From: Flavobacterium johnsoniae UW101
Lineage (GTDB): Bacteria > Bacteroidota > Bacteroidia > Flavobacteriales > Flavobacteriaceae
Direction of reading: 5' to 3'
Assembly (NCBI RefSeq): GCF_000016645.1
Contig: NC_009441.1
Span: 4,092,001-4,156,000 of the forward strand
DNA: 64,000 nucleotides
The position numbers were made by a program, and so were the translations under genes. Below are positions 26,666-34,176 of the stretch, in pieces; within the stretch, counting starts at the first letter, position 1; every line of letters begins with the position of its first letter. The notes under the pieces were generated by a model. It made no database searches and was not told the DNA's origin. It was given only the letters and a program-made list of their open reading frames with translations.

Positions 26666-27505
26666 ATGAAAAATATAAAATCACAATACGAAATCTTTAG
26701 AGAAAAAGTCAAAATTGTTCTATACGGCACCAACACCATATTAGGCCGAATGTTCGATTTAGTATTGCTGGGTTTAATTTTACTAAGCGTTCTATTAATA
26801 ATGCTGGATACCGTTCAAGGTATCAGTTCTAAATATCACCAGCAATTGTTGATATGCGAATGGGTAATTACGGTATTTTTTACAATAGAATATATATTGC
26901 GAATTATTTCAATACAAAAACCCGTTAAATACGTTTTCAGCTTTTACGGAATCATCGATTTATTGGCTGTTTTGCCCATGTATTTATCCATCTTTTTCCC
27001 TGGCGCAAGTATTTTATCAATCGTAAGAGCATTACGTTTTCTTCGATTATTCAAAATTTTGCATATTCCGCAAATCAACCATCAATCCCTTCAATTAAAA
27101 GAAGCTATAGAAGCCAGCAAAGAAAAAATCTTGGTATTCATTTATTTTGTTTTAATCAGCACCGTAATCATTGGTACAGTTATGTATTTGGTTGAAGGCA
27201 GAGAATCAGGATTTACCAGCATTCCAATGGGAATTTACTGGACAATCGTAACCCTAACAACAGTTGGTTACGGAGATATTTCACCGCAAACACCACTCGG
27301 ACAATTTATAGCTGCGTTTGTAATGATTTTAGGTTACGGAATCATCGCCGTCCCAACAGGAATCGTTACTGCCGAATTTGCCAAAAGCAGTCTGAAAGGT
27401 AGTTTTGTAGGCACTAAAAAAACATGTAGAAAATGTCAATCTCAAGTCCATTTCGATAACGCAAAATATTGCTACGAATGCGGAACCGAATTGCCAAATA
27501 ATTAA
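26666..27505 (+). CDS. Voltage-gated-type potassium channel with C-terminal zinc ribbon
   Basis: 279 residues. Six membrane spans are visible; S4 is short (R121, R124, R127 in IVRALRFLRLFKIL), and the pore filter is TTVGYGD (198-204). After S6 the tail ends in a zinc ribbon, C254xxC257 and C269xxC272. It belongs to the ion-transporter (PF00520) family and should form a tetrameric K+ channel in the inner membrane. The zinc ribbon replaces the usual coiled-coil or RCK tail and might serve assembly or sensing; that is inference. Confidence 0.9.
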   Translation: MKNIKSQYEIFREKVKIVLYGTNTILGRMFDLVLLGLILLSVLLIMLDTVQGISSKYHQQLLICEWVITVFFTIEYILRIISIQKPVKYVFSFYGIIDLLAVLPMYLSIFFPGASILSIVRALRFLRLFKILHIPQINHQSLQLKEAIEASKEKILVFIYFVLISTVIIGTVMYLVEGRESGFTSIPMGIYWTIVTLTTVGYGDISPQTPLGQFIAAFVMILGYGIIAVPTGIVTAEFAKSSLKGSFVGTKKTCRKCQSQVHFDNAKYCYECGTELPNN

Positions 27506-27509
27506 TTAT

Positions 27510-27651
27510 AGAAGCTAATCCAGCTGTACATTCCAACTCCTCCTTATATTTGTAATTTTTTAAGGCATAAAAGGAGCTTCCGTTGGTCGCTCTTTTACAC
27601 CAAAAAAATTCAACAAATATAAGTCCGGGGTTTCCATTTCCATCTGGGCTA
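27510..27651 (-). repeat. Structured dispersed element (TAGCCCxGAT family), member 1
   Basis: Fills the gap between the channel gene and miaA. Perfect 11-bp arms CTTATATTTGT (27543-27553) and complement (27613-27623) extend inward imperfectly over a further 25 bp. On the minus strand it opens with a box TAGCCCAGATGGAAATGG (27634-27651), similar in 14 of 18 positions to the box of the element at 33945. The variable stem differs completely between the two. Confidence 0.7.
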
Positions 27652-27657
27652 AAAATT

Positions 27658-28587
27658 ATGAAATATCTAATTACCATTGTCGGACCAACAGCTATAGGCA
27701 AAACAGCCTTGAGCATTGCTTTGGCACAACATTTTAAATGCGAAATCGTTTCTTGCGACAGCCGTCAATTTTTCAAAGAAATGACCATTGGAACCGCAGT
27801 TCCAAGTCAGGAAGAACTCAATTCTGCCAAGCATCATTTCATTCAAAATAAATCTATTTTCGAAAATTATACCGTTGGCGATTACGAAAAAGAAGCTTTA
27901 GCCAAAATTGAAGAACTGTTTGAAGCCAATGATTTTGTTATTCTTATTGGTGGATCAGGTTTATATGTAGATGCCATTCTAAAAGGTTTTGATGAATTTC
28001 CAGAAATAGATCCAAATGTTCGCGCCGAAGTAAATACAAATTATGAAAAACTTGGAATCGAATATCTTCAAGAACAATTAAAAAACCTAGATCCAGAATA
28101 TTATCAAAAAATAACTTTGGAAAATCCGCAGACATTGCAAAACCCGCAACGAATGATGCGTTTTGTAGAAGTCTGCATTGGATCTCAAAAACCATATTCT
28201 TCTTTTTTAAACCTAAAGAAAAATAACCGAAACTTCACTCCTATTCTAATTGGTTTAGATGCCGACAGAGAAATCATTTACAGCAGAATCAACCAGCGTG
28301 TTGATATCATGATGAATGAAGGATTATTAAAAGAAGCCGAAACACTTTATCCCAACAAAGCGTTAAATGCACTCCAAACCGTCGGTTATAGAGAATTATT
28401 TAGTTATTTTGACGGAGATTTCACTTTGCCATTTGCCATTGAAGAAATCAAAAAAAACACAAGAAGATTTTCCAAAAGACAATTAACGTGGTTCAAACGA
28501 AATGAAAACACAAAATGGTTTGATTATTCGACTGACAGAAATGAGATTATTCATTACATCGTAGAAAATCTAAAATCATCAATATAA
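27658..28587 (+). CDS. miaA: tRNA dimethylallyltransferase
   Basis: 309 residues from ATG 27658, which places GPTAIGKT (9-16) at the normal distance from the N-terminus; the longer frame from 27583 reads through a structured repeat. SCDSRQFFKEM is the DSxQ tRNA-recognition motif, and LIGGSGLYVDAI and QTVGYRELFSYFDG are the later conserved motifs. It isopentenylates A37 of tRNAs reading UNN codons. Confidence 0.96.
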   Translation: MKYLITIVGPTAIGKTALSIALAQHFKCEIVSCDSRQFFKEMTIGTAVPSQEELNSAKHHFIQNKSIFENYTVGDYEKEALAKIEELFEANDFVILIGGSGLYVDAILKGFDEFPEIDPNVRAEVNTNYEKLGIEYLQEQLKNLDPEYYQKITLENPQTLQNPQRMMRFVEVCIGSQKPYSSFLNLKKNNRNFTPILIGLDADREIIYSRINQRVDIMMNEGLLKEAETLYPNKALNALQTVGYRELFSYFDGDFTLPFAIEEIKKNTRRFSKRQLTWFKRNENTKWFDYSTDRNEIIHYIVENLKSSI

Positions 28588-28602
28588 AATCTAAAATTAA
28601 CA

Positions 28603-29349
28603 ATGCCAATATCTCCCAATTTTACATCAGTTTTAAGCAAAGACTGGGAAATTAATTTCACGCAGTGCACACCAAACGGCTACTTAAAATATACCGATTT
28701 GTGCAATCTTTTACAATTAACCGCTGCAGCACATTCTGAAGTTGGCGGAATCAGCTTTACCGATATGCAGGAATTTGATCAGGCATGGGTTTTAAGCCGA
28801 ATGCGTGTCGAAATTACAGCATTACCAAAATGGCAGGATGTTGTAACTGTAAAAACATGGATTAACAGTTTAGAAAATTCACGTTCTGTTCGTGCATTGG
28901 AAATGTACATAAACGGAAAAAAGATTGTTGGAAGCGAAACCTATTGGGCTGTTTTTAACACCAAAGCACGTCGTCCAGAAGCATTGGCATTACCTTTTGA
29001 ACATTTTGAATTGTTCCCTGAAAAAAGAGCAACAACAGAAGGTTTTTCTAAAATAAATATCAACCACGAAAAAGAAGCTGTATTCGAAAAAACAGTCTAT
29101 TTATCCGATTTAGATATTGTAAACCACGTCAATAACGTAAAATACTTCGAATGGTGCCTGGATCATGTCGATCCAAAAAGAATCATAAAACAAGAAGTAA
29201 AAAGCTTTGAAATGAATTTCATGAAAGAGCTTTCGTTACAAGATAACGTGGTAATTCACGAAAGCGAAGACGACGATCATAGAACAGCGACATTCAGCAT
29301 TACAAAAGACGACAAAACGTGTTTTGCTTTGGAGCTGCATTGGAAGTAA
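28603..29349 (+). CDS. Acyl-ACP thioesterase (FatA/FatB-like)
   Basis: 248 residues forming a double hotdog. The first half has the FTQCTPNGYLKYTDLCNLLQLTAAAHSE-type start and AWVLSRMRVEI; the second has DIVNHVNNVKYFEWCLD, the catalytic Asn/His region of the FAT family. It should release fatty acids from acyl carrier protein. Lies 15 bp after miaA. Last gene of the plus-strand run; a large inverted repeat follows. Confidence 0.9.
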   Translation: MPISPNFTSVLSKDWEINFTQCTPNGYLKYTDLCNLLQLTAAAHSEVGGISFTDMQEFDQAWVLSRMRVEITALPKWQDVVTVKTWINSLENSRSVRALEMYINGKKIVGSETYWAVFNTKARRPEALALPFEHFELFPEKRATTEGFSKININHEKEAVFEKTVYLSDLDIVNHVNNVKYFEWCLDHVDPKRIIKQEVKSFEMNFMKELSLQDNVVIHESEDDDHRTATFSITKDDKTCFALELHWK

Positions 29350-29394
29350 AAGAAGTTTATAAATAAGTTTTCTTTCCTATTTTCCCACAATATT

Positions 29395-29492
29395 GTCATT
29401 TCGACGAAGGAGAAATCTCCACAAGAAGCTCTACAAAGATTGTACATTCGTTGCGGAGTTACTCGCGGAGATTTCTCCTTCGTCGAAATGAC
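29395..29492. repeat. Large palindromic element with perfect 26-bp arms
   Basis: Arms 29395-29420 and 29467-29492 are exact complements (GTCATTTCGACGAAGGAGAA.. type) around a 46-nt centre that repeats the GGAG/CTCC words. It lies alone between convergent transcription units. I recognise this GTCATTTCGACGAAGGAG word as common in intergenic DNA of Flavobacteriaceae, but know no function or transposase. Confidence 0.9.
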
Positions 29493-29523
29493 AAACTTTA
29501 TCTAAATATTCTTCATAGAACAA

Positions 29524-29555
29524 AAAAAAACGATGCAAAATTGCATCGTTTTTTT
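29524..29555 (-). terminator. Terminator of the rtcB-prfH operon
   Basis: Perfect stem AACGATGCAA / TTGCATCGTT with A- and T-runs on either side, 8 nt after the TPR gene stop. Confidence 0.9.
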
Positions 29556-29563
29556 GTTTAAAA

Positions 29564-30097
29564 TCATTTCAATTTCTTTTTAGAACCTTTCTTAGATTTT
29601 TTCTCTTTCTTCTTTTTTAACAAATCCATTTTACCTTTAATTCTTTTCTCAACTTCACTAATTCCTGAATCATAGTCATGTAAAATAGAATATAATTTTG
29701 CCTGCTTAATTTCTTTTAAGGCATCTTTGAATTTATGCTGTACTTCTAACAGAATTGCTTTTTTAATGTAAATCTCTGATTTATTGATTCCTTTAACCTT
29801 TAAAGCAAAATCTATTAATTTCTGCGCTTCTTCGTAATCTTCATTTAAAATCAATGTTTTTAAATAATACGGATATACTTCAAGTGCATGAATATTAATT
29901 GATAAAGCCTGCTGAAAATACAATTTCGCTTCTTCATAATTCATTAATTGTTCTGCTTGTATCCTTCCGTACAAACACAAAACCATCGTGTTTTTATCGT
30001 CATAAGAAAAAGCATAATCTAAAGATTCTATTGTTCCTTCAAGCCAAAACGGATAATTATCCAAGGCTTGAAAAAGGTATTTATCAATTGTTTTCAT
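29564..30097 (-). CDS. TPR-like protein, last gene of the rtcB-prfH operon
   Basis: 177 residues of helical TPR-like repeats: about four helix pairs, e.g. LYGRIQAEQLMNYEEAKLYFQQALSIN and KTLILNEDYEEAQKLIDFAL. A C-terminal tail of some 20 residues (from about 156) is almost wholly Lys/Ser, as in proteins that bind RNA or ribosomes. No signal peptide, so cytoplasmic. Its start overlaps prfH by 14 nt, which implies co-translation and a shared role. Function unknown; I infer an adaptor in the repair module. Confidence 0.75.
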   Translation of the reverse strand: MKTIDKYLFQALDNYPFWLEGTIESLDYAFSYDDKNTMVLCLYGRIQAEQLMNYEEAKLYFQQALSINIHALEVYPYYLKTLILNEDYEEAQKLIDFALKVKGINKSEIYIKKAILLEVQHKFKDALKEIKQAKLYSILHDYDSGISEVEKRIKGKMDLLKKKKEKKSKKGSKKKLK

Positions 30098-30773
30098 TTC
30101 GTAAATCGTTTTTTAATTTCTGACGAGTTCCTTTGTAGCTTTTCTCAACTTTAATCTTTTTAAAATCACTTCCTGTAAAAACTCTAATTGGATTTCCACG
30201 CTCTACATTAAGCTGATTTTCCCATTGCTTTCCTACGTGATTTTTAAGCTGAACTAGTTTCTCGTCTTCTAATTTTTTTAATAATCTTTCTGTAGCCAGT
30301 TTTTTGTTTTGGTGCTGCGAACGGCTGTCCATTGCCACAACTGCAATTCCTGTTGGAATATGTGTTGCACGAATTGCTGAACTCACTTTGTTTACATGCT
30401 GACCGCCGGCGCCGGAACTTCGCATCGCCTGATATTGAATGTCGTTTTCTGAAACTGATGCATTTTTTTGCGGTTCGATTTCAAAAATCCCAATAAACCA
30501 GTTTTTGCGTTTATGCATTTTCCTAAACTGACTCTGCCCAATCCATTGAATCGTTCCTATCCAAGATTTCACAAATTGATCTGCATTTTTTCCCTTTACA
30601 GAAATCGATGCGGTTTCAATTGTTCCGTTCTCTTCTCCTTTCTCTCTTTGCAGTAAAACCACATCTAAATTCTGATCTTGTGCTTCTTCCAAAACTTTTT
30701 TAAGCACTTGAGCGACAACCCAAGTGCATTCTGCAGGTCCGCGACCCGCTGTTATCTGAATTATTCTTTCCAT
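30084..30773 (-). CDS. prfH: Peptide chain release factor homologue PrfH
   Basis: 229 residues, much shorter than RF1/RF2: the stop-codon-reading superdomain is missing. The catalytic GGQ is at 123-125 in SSGAGGQHVNKVSSAIRATH, followed by SRSQHQNKKLATERL. PrfH proteins hydrolyse peptidyl-tRNA on ribosomes damaged in the decoding centre, and the E. coli protein works with an RtcB ligase that reseals the 16S rRNA; rtcB is two genes upstream here. Overlaps the zinc-ribbon gene by 13 nt and the TPR gene by 14 nt. Confidence 0.92.
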   Translation of the reverse strand: MERIIQITAGRGPAECTWVVAQVLKKVLEEAQDQNLDVVLLQREKGEENGTIETASISVKGKNADQFVKSWIGTIQWIGQSQFRKMHKRKNWFIGIFEIEPQKNASVSENDIQYQAMRSSGAGGQHVNKVSSAIRATHIPTGIAVVAMDSRSQHQNKKLATERLLKKLEDEKLVQLKNHVGKQWENQLNVERGNPIRVFTGSDFKKIKVEKSYKGTRQKLKNDLRNENN

Positions 30774-31384
30774 TTCTTTAAAATTTTGAGCAGCTTTTCT
30801 CTGTTTTTGGCTGCTTTTACAAATTGTGGGAGTCTCGAAACCATAGTTCCATTACCACTCCCATCATTGTTTCTTTCTCGTAAATCTGCTTTTATGTATC
30901 TTTCGAGATAATCGATATGATCGAGATTATAAGCCCAAAAAAGATTTCCATTTACTTCTTTTTGAAACCAAATTGGTAAATTATACCATTGATCTCTTCT
31001 TAATCCATCATTAATTATTTGATTTTTGAGAATATATTTAATTTTAGGCTCCCACTCTTCCTGAAATCTACAATGTGGACATTTTGCCTTATACATTTCA
31101 GGTTCTTCTTTTAAAACTGGTGATTCAAATTCATATTGTTCAAAACAGTTATTGCAGTATGGGCTTCCATATGCGATATATTGATATACAGGCTCATCAA
31201 CTTTAAAAAAACAAGATTTACATTCAAAAATTGGAATATAGATATACCCCTTATAATACTCTTTTTGATATTCTTCTGTATTTCCCAACCTTATTATCGA
31301 TTTAGAATCACATTTTGGACATTTTACAAAAATTTCATTTGCAAAACTTCCTAACCATTTATTTTCATCTTGAAATCTTTCCAT
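30761..31384 (-). CDS. Double zinc-ribbon protein of the rtcB-prfH operon
   Basis: 207 residues with four CxxC knuckles: 22/25, 55/58, 77/80 and 102/105, enough for two four-Cys zinc sites. The rest is a helical domain rich in Trp/Tyr (NLPIWFQKEVNGNLFWAYNLDHIDYLERYIKADLRERN) ending in a basic helix (KNREKLLKILKKWKE). Zinc ribbons with basic tails often bind nucleic acids or the ribosome. I do not recognise a named family. Located between rtcB (12-bp gap) and prfH (overlap), so very probably part of the same process. Confidence 0.75.
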   Translation of the reverse strand: MERFQDENKWLGSFANEIFVKCPKCDSKSIIRLGNTEEYQKEYYKGYIYIPIFECKSCFFKVDEPVYQYIAYGSPYCNNCFEQYEFESPVLKEEPEMYKAKCPHCRFQEEWEPKIKYILKNQIINDGLRRDQWYNLPIWFQKEVNGNLFWAYNLDHIDYLERYIKADLRERNNDGSGNGTMVSRLPQFVKAAKNREKLLKILKKWKE

Positions 31385-31396
31385 AATTTTTAATTT

Positions 31397-32788
31397 TTAG
31401 CGGTCCATTCTAACAATCTTCGGTGTAAATGTTCCCAAAACTTCAACTAAATCCGTTTGATTCGCCATTACTTTCTCGATGTCTTTGTATGCCATTGGTG
31501 CTTCATCAATATTGCCGCCAATCAAGGTTACATCATTGGCTTTCAAAACCTTTTTAATTTCGCTTTGCGTAAAAGTGCTTTTACATTTTGCGCGCGAAAA
31601 CAAACGTCCCGCACCATGCGAAGCTGAATTTAAACTATCAGCATTTCCTTTACCTTTTACAATGTAACCTGGTGCCGTCATCGAACCGGGAATAATTCCC
31701 AATTGTCCTTCACCTGCAGGCGTTGCACCTTTTCTGTGTACAATACATTCCTGGCCGTTTACCATTTCTTTCCATGCAAAATTGTGATGGTTTTCAATTG
31801 TTACCACTACCCTTTTTCCAATCGCTTTGGCAATTCGTCTGTGAATATCGTCATGGCAGGCCTTTGCATATTCTCCGGCTAAATTCATTGCCAGCCAGTA
31901 TTCCTGACCGTCATGCGTATTTAAATCTAACCAGGCCAAATGCTGTACATTTTTTGGTAACGGACATTGTTTTGTGGCCAAATACGTGTAATGCTTTGCA
32001 ATGTTTGCACCCAAACCACGCGAACCGCTATGCGAAAGAACAGCAAAATATTCACCTTTTTCCAATTTCCATTCGTTCTCCGGATTCTCAATTTTAGCAA
32101 TTCCAAATTCCACAAAATGGTTTCCTCCTCCAGAAGTTCCTAATTGTTTGTAGGCCTTTGGTAAAAGATTTTTCAGCAATGGAATATCCTGAAACTCGCT
32201 TTTATGAAAAACTTCATGATCGACTCTTGACACATGCGTTTCATACATTCCAAATTTTGTATTGTCTTTTAAAATTGCCTCTAACTGATGTTCTTTTCCT
32301 TTAAAATGAGAAGCTGGCAAATCAAAAATTGAAAGACTCATTCGACATCCAATATCAACACCAACTCCGTATGGAATCACAGCGTTATCTGTTGCTAAAA
32401 CACCTCCAATTGGTAATCCATATCCGGAATGTGCATCTGGCATTAAAGCTCCCGCAACCGAAACTGGCAGTTTCAATGAATCGTACAATTGGAATTTTGC
32501 CTGCTGATCAATTTCATTTTCACCAAAAATGGTAAAAGGGGCTCTTGTATTATTAAGCTGGTGCATTCTTACCTGAACGGGTTTAATTAAACCTTCAGCA
32601 ACTTTTCCCCAGGTTCCGTTTCCTTCATACTTTTCAGGATTTAGCAAAACATCTTTTGCTTCTGTTAGAATAGATTCCTTTTTTTCTCTTTTTCTATATC
32701 TGTTTATCTGCCCTAAAGCGATATTTATTGAATTGTTCTTTGGAAAACCTAATTTAATCAGGTCTTTTCCAGTTAGTTTATTTCCCAT
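31397..32788 (-). CDS. rtcB: RtcB 3'-phosphate RNA ligase
   Basis: 463 residues. All active-site motifs are present: Asp145/Cys148 in VGVDIGC, His224 in GGNHFVE, His253 in HSGSRG, His334/335 in IENHHNF, and the guanylylated His391 in SASHGAGR. It joins RNA 2',3'-cyclic phosphate or 3'-phosphate ends to 5'-OH ends with GTP and Mn. It is longer than E. coli RtcB (408) at the N-terminus. The neighbouring prfH points to broken 16S rRNA as a substrate; tRNA or mRNA repair remain possible. Confidence 0.96.
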   Translation of the reverse strand: MGNKLTGKDLIKLGFPKNNSINIALGQINRYRKREKKESILTEAKDVLLNPEKYEGNGTWGKVAEGLIKPVQVRMHQLNNTRAPFTIFGENEIDQQAKFQLYDSLKLPVSVAGALMPDAHSGYGLPIGGVLATDNAVIPYGVGVDIGCRMSLSIFDLPASHFKGKEHQLEAILKDNTKFGMYETHVSRVDHEVFHKSEFQDIPLLKNLLPKAYKQLGTSGGGNHFVEFGIAKIENPENEWKLEKGEYFAVLSHSGSRGLGANIAKHYTYLATKQCPLPKNVQHLAWLDLNTHDGQEYWLAMNLAGEYAKACHDDIHRRIAKAIGKRVVVTIENHHNFAWKEMVNGQECIVHRKGATPAGEGQLGIIPGSMTAPGYIVKGKGNADSLNSASHGAGRLFSRAKCKSTFTQSEIKKVLKANDVTLIGGNIDEAPMAYKDIEKVMANQTDLVEVLGTFTPKIVRMDR

Positions 32789-32791
32789 TAT

Positions 32792-33538
32792 TTATATCAT
32801 TTCGTCTAAATATTGTTGATACAAAGTGTTTAGACTTTTATTTTTAATTGGGCTTGTCTCTTTTGGGTTTTCTTTTTCATAATAACTCCATTTCAGAGAG
32901 CTGCCGTGTATTAATCTGTTTATTTTATTTCTCAAATCAAGATTAACAATGTAATTTTCAAGAAGCTGAATTTCACTTTCCAAATCTGAATCGACCATTT
33001 TTGTATGCGTTATCATGTATGGGCTAACGCGAAGTATATAACGCCAAGGCTCATTAAACACATAATGAATTTTATCTCGCTTGAAATTGCTGCACCAACG
33101 TTCCCGCTTATAAAAATGTACTTTTTCTTTTTCTGTCAATTCTAATTTTGGACTTTTCCATTCCCATTCAGAGAATTCTTTTACAGTTTGGAGTTTTTCA
33201 ACATACACATGTTTTCTTTTTCTCTTTTTCTTTCTTTTAAAAGATTTTTCAGAAGAAAACTGCCATGTATTTATTTTTTCCAATAATGTTCTGTAAAATT
33301 CAGCTTCACTTGATCTTACTACATCTTCTCTCAGTACAAAACAGCGCTGCCATCCTTTTTGATAAGGATTTTCGAGCGGAATCAATGGTAAGTCTTTTCT
33401 TTTTTTCCAAAGTTCCTTTTCCCGTTTTCTTAACTGAATTAAATGTTTTTCAAAATCTTCCTTTACTAATCTTTCTTTCCTTCTTTTACTTTTAAAACGA
33501 GTACATAAAGCATACTCATCTACCGTATAATTTTCCAT
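32792..33538 (-). CDS. Basic protein of unknown function, first gene of the rtcB-prfH operon
   Basis: 248 residues, very rich in Lys, Arg, Glu and Trp. There is a charged helical start (FKSKRRKERLVKEDFEKHLIQLRKREKELWKKR), an almost purely basic block at 101-110, and a middle part with many aromatics (SEWEWKSPKL, FKRDKIHYVFNEPWRYILRV). No membrane segment or known catalytic motif. The composition suggests an RNA- or ribosome-binding protein. The gap to rtcB is 3 bp, so the two are co-transcribed and perhaps coupled. Family not recognised. Confidence 0.75.
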   Translation of the reverse strand: MENYTVDEYALCTRFKSKRRKERLVKEDFEKHLIQLRKREKELWKKRKDLPLIPLENPYQKGWQRCFVLREDVVRSSEAEFYRTLLEKINTWQFSSEKSFKRKKKRKRKHVYVEKLQTVKEFSEWEWKSPKLELTEKEKVHFYKRERWCSNFKRDKIHYVFNEPWRYILRVSPYMITHTKMVDSDLESEIQLLENYIVNLDLRNKINRLIHGSSLKWSYYEKENPKETSPIKNKSLNTLYQQYLDEMI

Positions 33539-33644
33539 TAAAAAAATTACAGTGCATTAAATTACAAGCCATAAAGACTTAACATTTTATCCTTTCAGAT
33601 AAATAATAAAATCGGTTTTCGGGAAAATTTGAAGTGTCTAGAAT

Positions 33645-33681
33645 AAAAAAAGCCCGAAACTAAATGTCTTCGGGCTTTTTT
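33645..33681 (-). terminator. Terminator of the 27-residue gene
   Basis: Arms AAAAAGCCCGAA (ending 33658) and TTCGGGCTTTTT (from 33669) with a 10-nt loop and T-run on the minus strand, 20 nt past the small gene's stop. Confidence 0.85.
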
Positions 33682-33701
33682 ATATATCTAAAAATATATT
33701 T

Positions 33702-33785
33702 CTAAGATTGAAATAAGCCACGAAGAATAGCTGCACCAAATCCGTTTGGTGTAAAGCTTTGTGATGTCGATGTAAGTACAAACAT
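33702..33785 (-). CDS. Small protein of 27 residues, unknown
   Basis: ATG 33783-33785 to TAG 33702-33704: MFVLTSTSQS, then FTPNGFGAAILRGLFQS. It has its own promoter (TTTG, 21 bp, AATATTTG at 33824-33831), an A-rich spacer before the ATG and a strong terminator just downstream, so it is a complete small transcription unit. The second half is a possible amphipathic helix after a PNGFG turn. It could be a secreted or membrane-active peptide, a leader peptide or a toxin-like peptide; nothing decides between these. Confidence 0.55.
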   Translation of the reverse strand: MFVLTSTSQSFTPNGFGAAILRGLFQS

Positions 33786-33823
33786 TTTCTTCGTTTTTAA
33801 AAGGGTTATTATTTTTTCGTGTG

Positions 33824-33856
33824 CAAATATTCAGAATTGTTTTTTGATTTTCCAAA
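33824..33856 (-). promoter_or_regulatory. Promoter of the 27-residue gene
   Basis: TTTG (33853-33856), 21-bp spacer, AATATTTG (33824-33831) on the minus strand; one mismatch to TAnnTTTG. Confidence 0.5.
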
Positions 33857-33944
33857 TTTATTTTAAAGAAAATTCTTCGAAAAATAAATTATTTCTTTTT
33901 TAGAACTCATTAAAACCACAATATATACTTGAAAACTAAACCTA

Positions 33945-34028
33945 TAGCCCTGATAGAAGCGGTATCCTTTTTCTTGCTTCTTTAGCAAGAAAAAGATACA
34001 AGCGGATAGCAGGAAATTGCTCCTAATT
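33945..34028 (+). repeat. Structured dispersed element (TAGCCCxGAT family), member 2
   Basis: Box TAGCCCTGATAGAAGCGG (33945-33962), then a long hairpin with perfect 11-bp arms (33968-33978, 33984-33994) extended by TATC/GATA, then AAGCGGATAGCAGGAAATTGC. Member 1 at 27510-27651 lies in the opposite orientation with another stem sequence. The remaining part of the 33539-34176 gap holds only the small gene, terminators and AT-rich DNA. Confidence 0.7.
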
Positions 34029-34135
34029 AAAATTTAAATGAAAAATTCAAATTTAATTTGTTTTCTCAGGGTGTATACTTTTTAGTCGAAACAAGATTAT
34101 GCTGAATTTCTTTTTACTTTTTAGGCATAAAAAAA

Positions 34136-34156
34136 AGCCCTGATTTCTCAGGGCTT
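34136..34156 (-). terminator. Terminator after rprY
   Basis: AGCCCTGA / TCAGGGCT with a loop of 5 nt and eight T on the minus strand. Confidence 0.85.
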
Positions 34157-34176
34157 ATATTTTTTAGGTGAATTAA

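Noticed and set aside
27583..27657. N-terminal extension of MiaA
   Set aside because: It lies in a structured intergenic repeat and would put the P-loop too far from the N-terminus.
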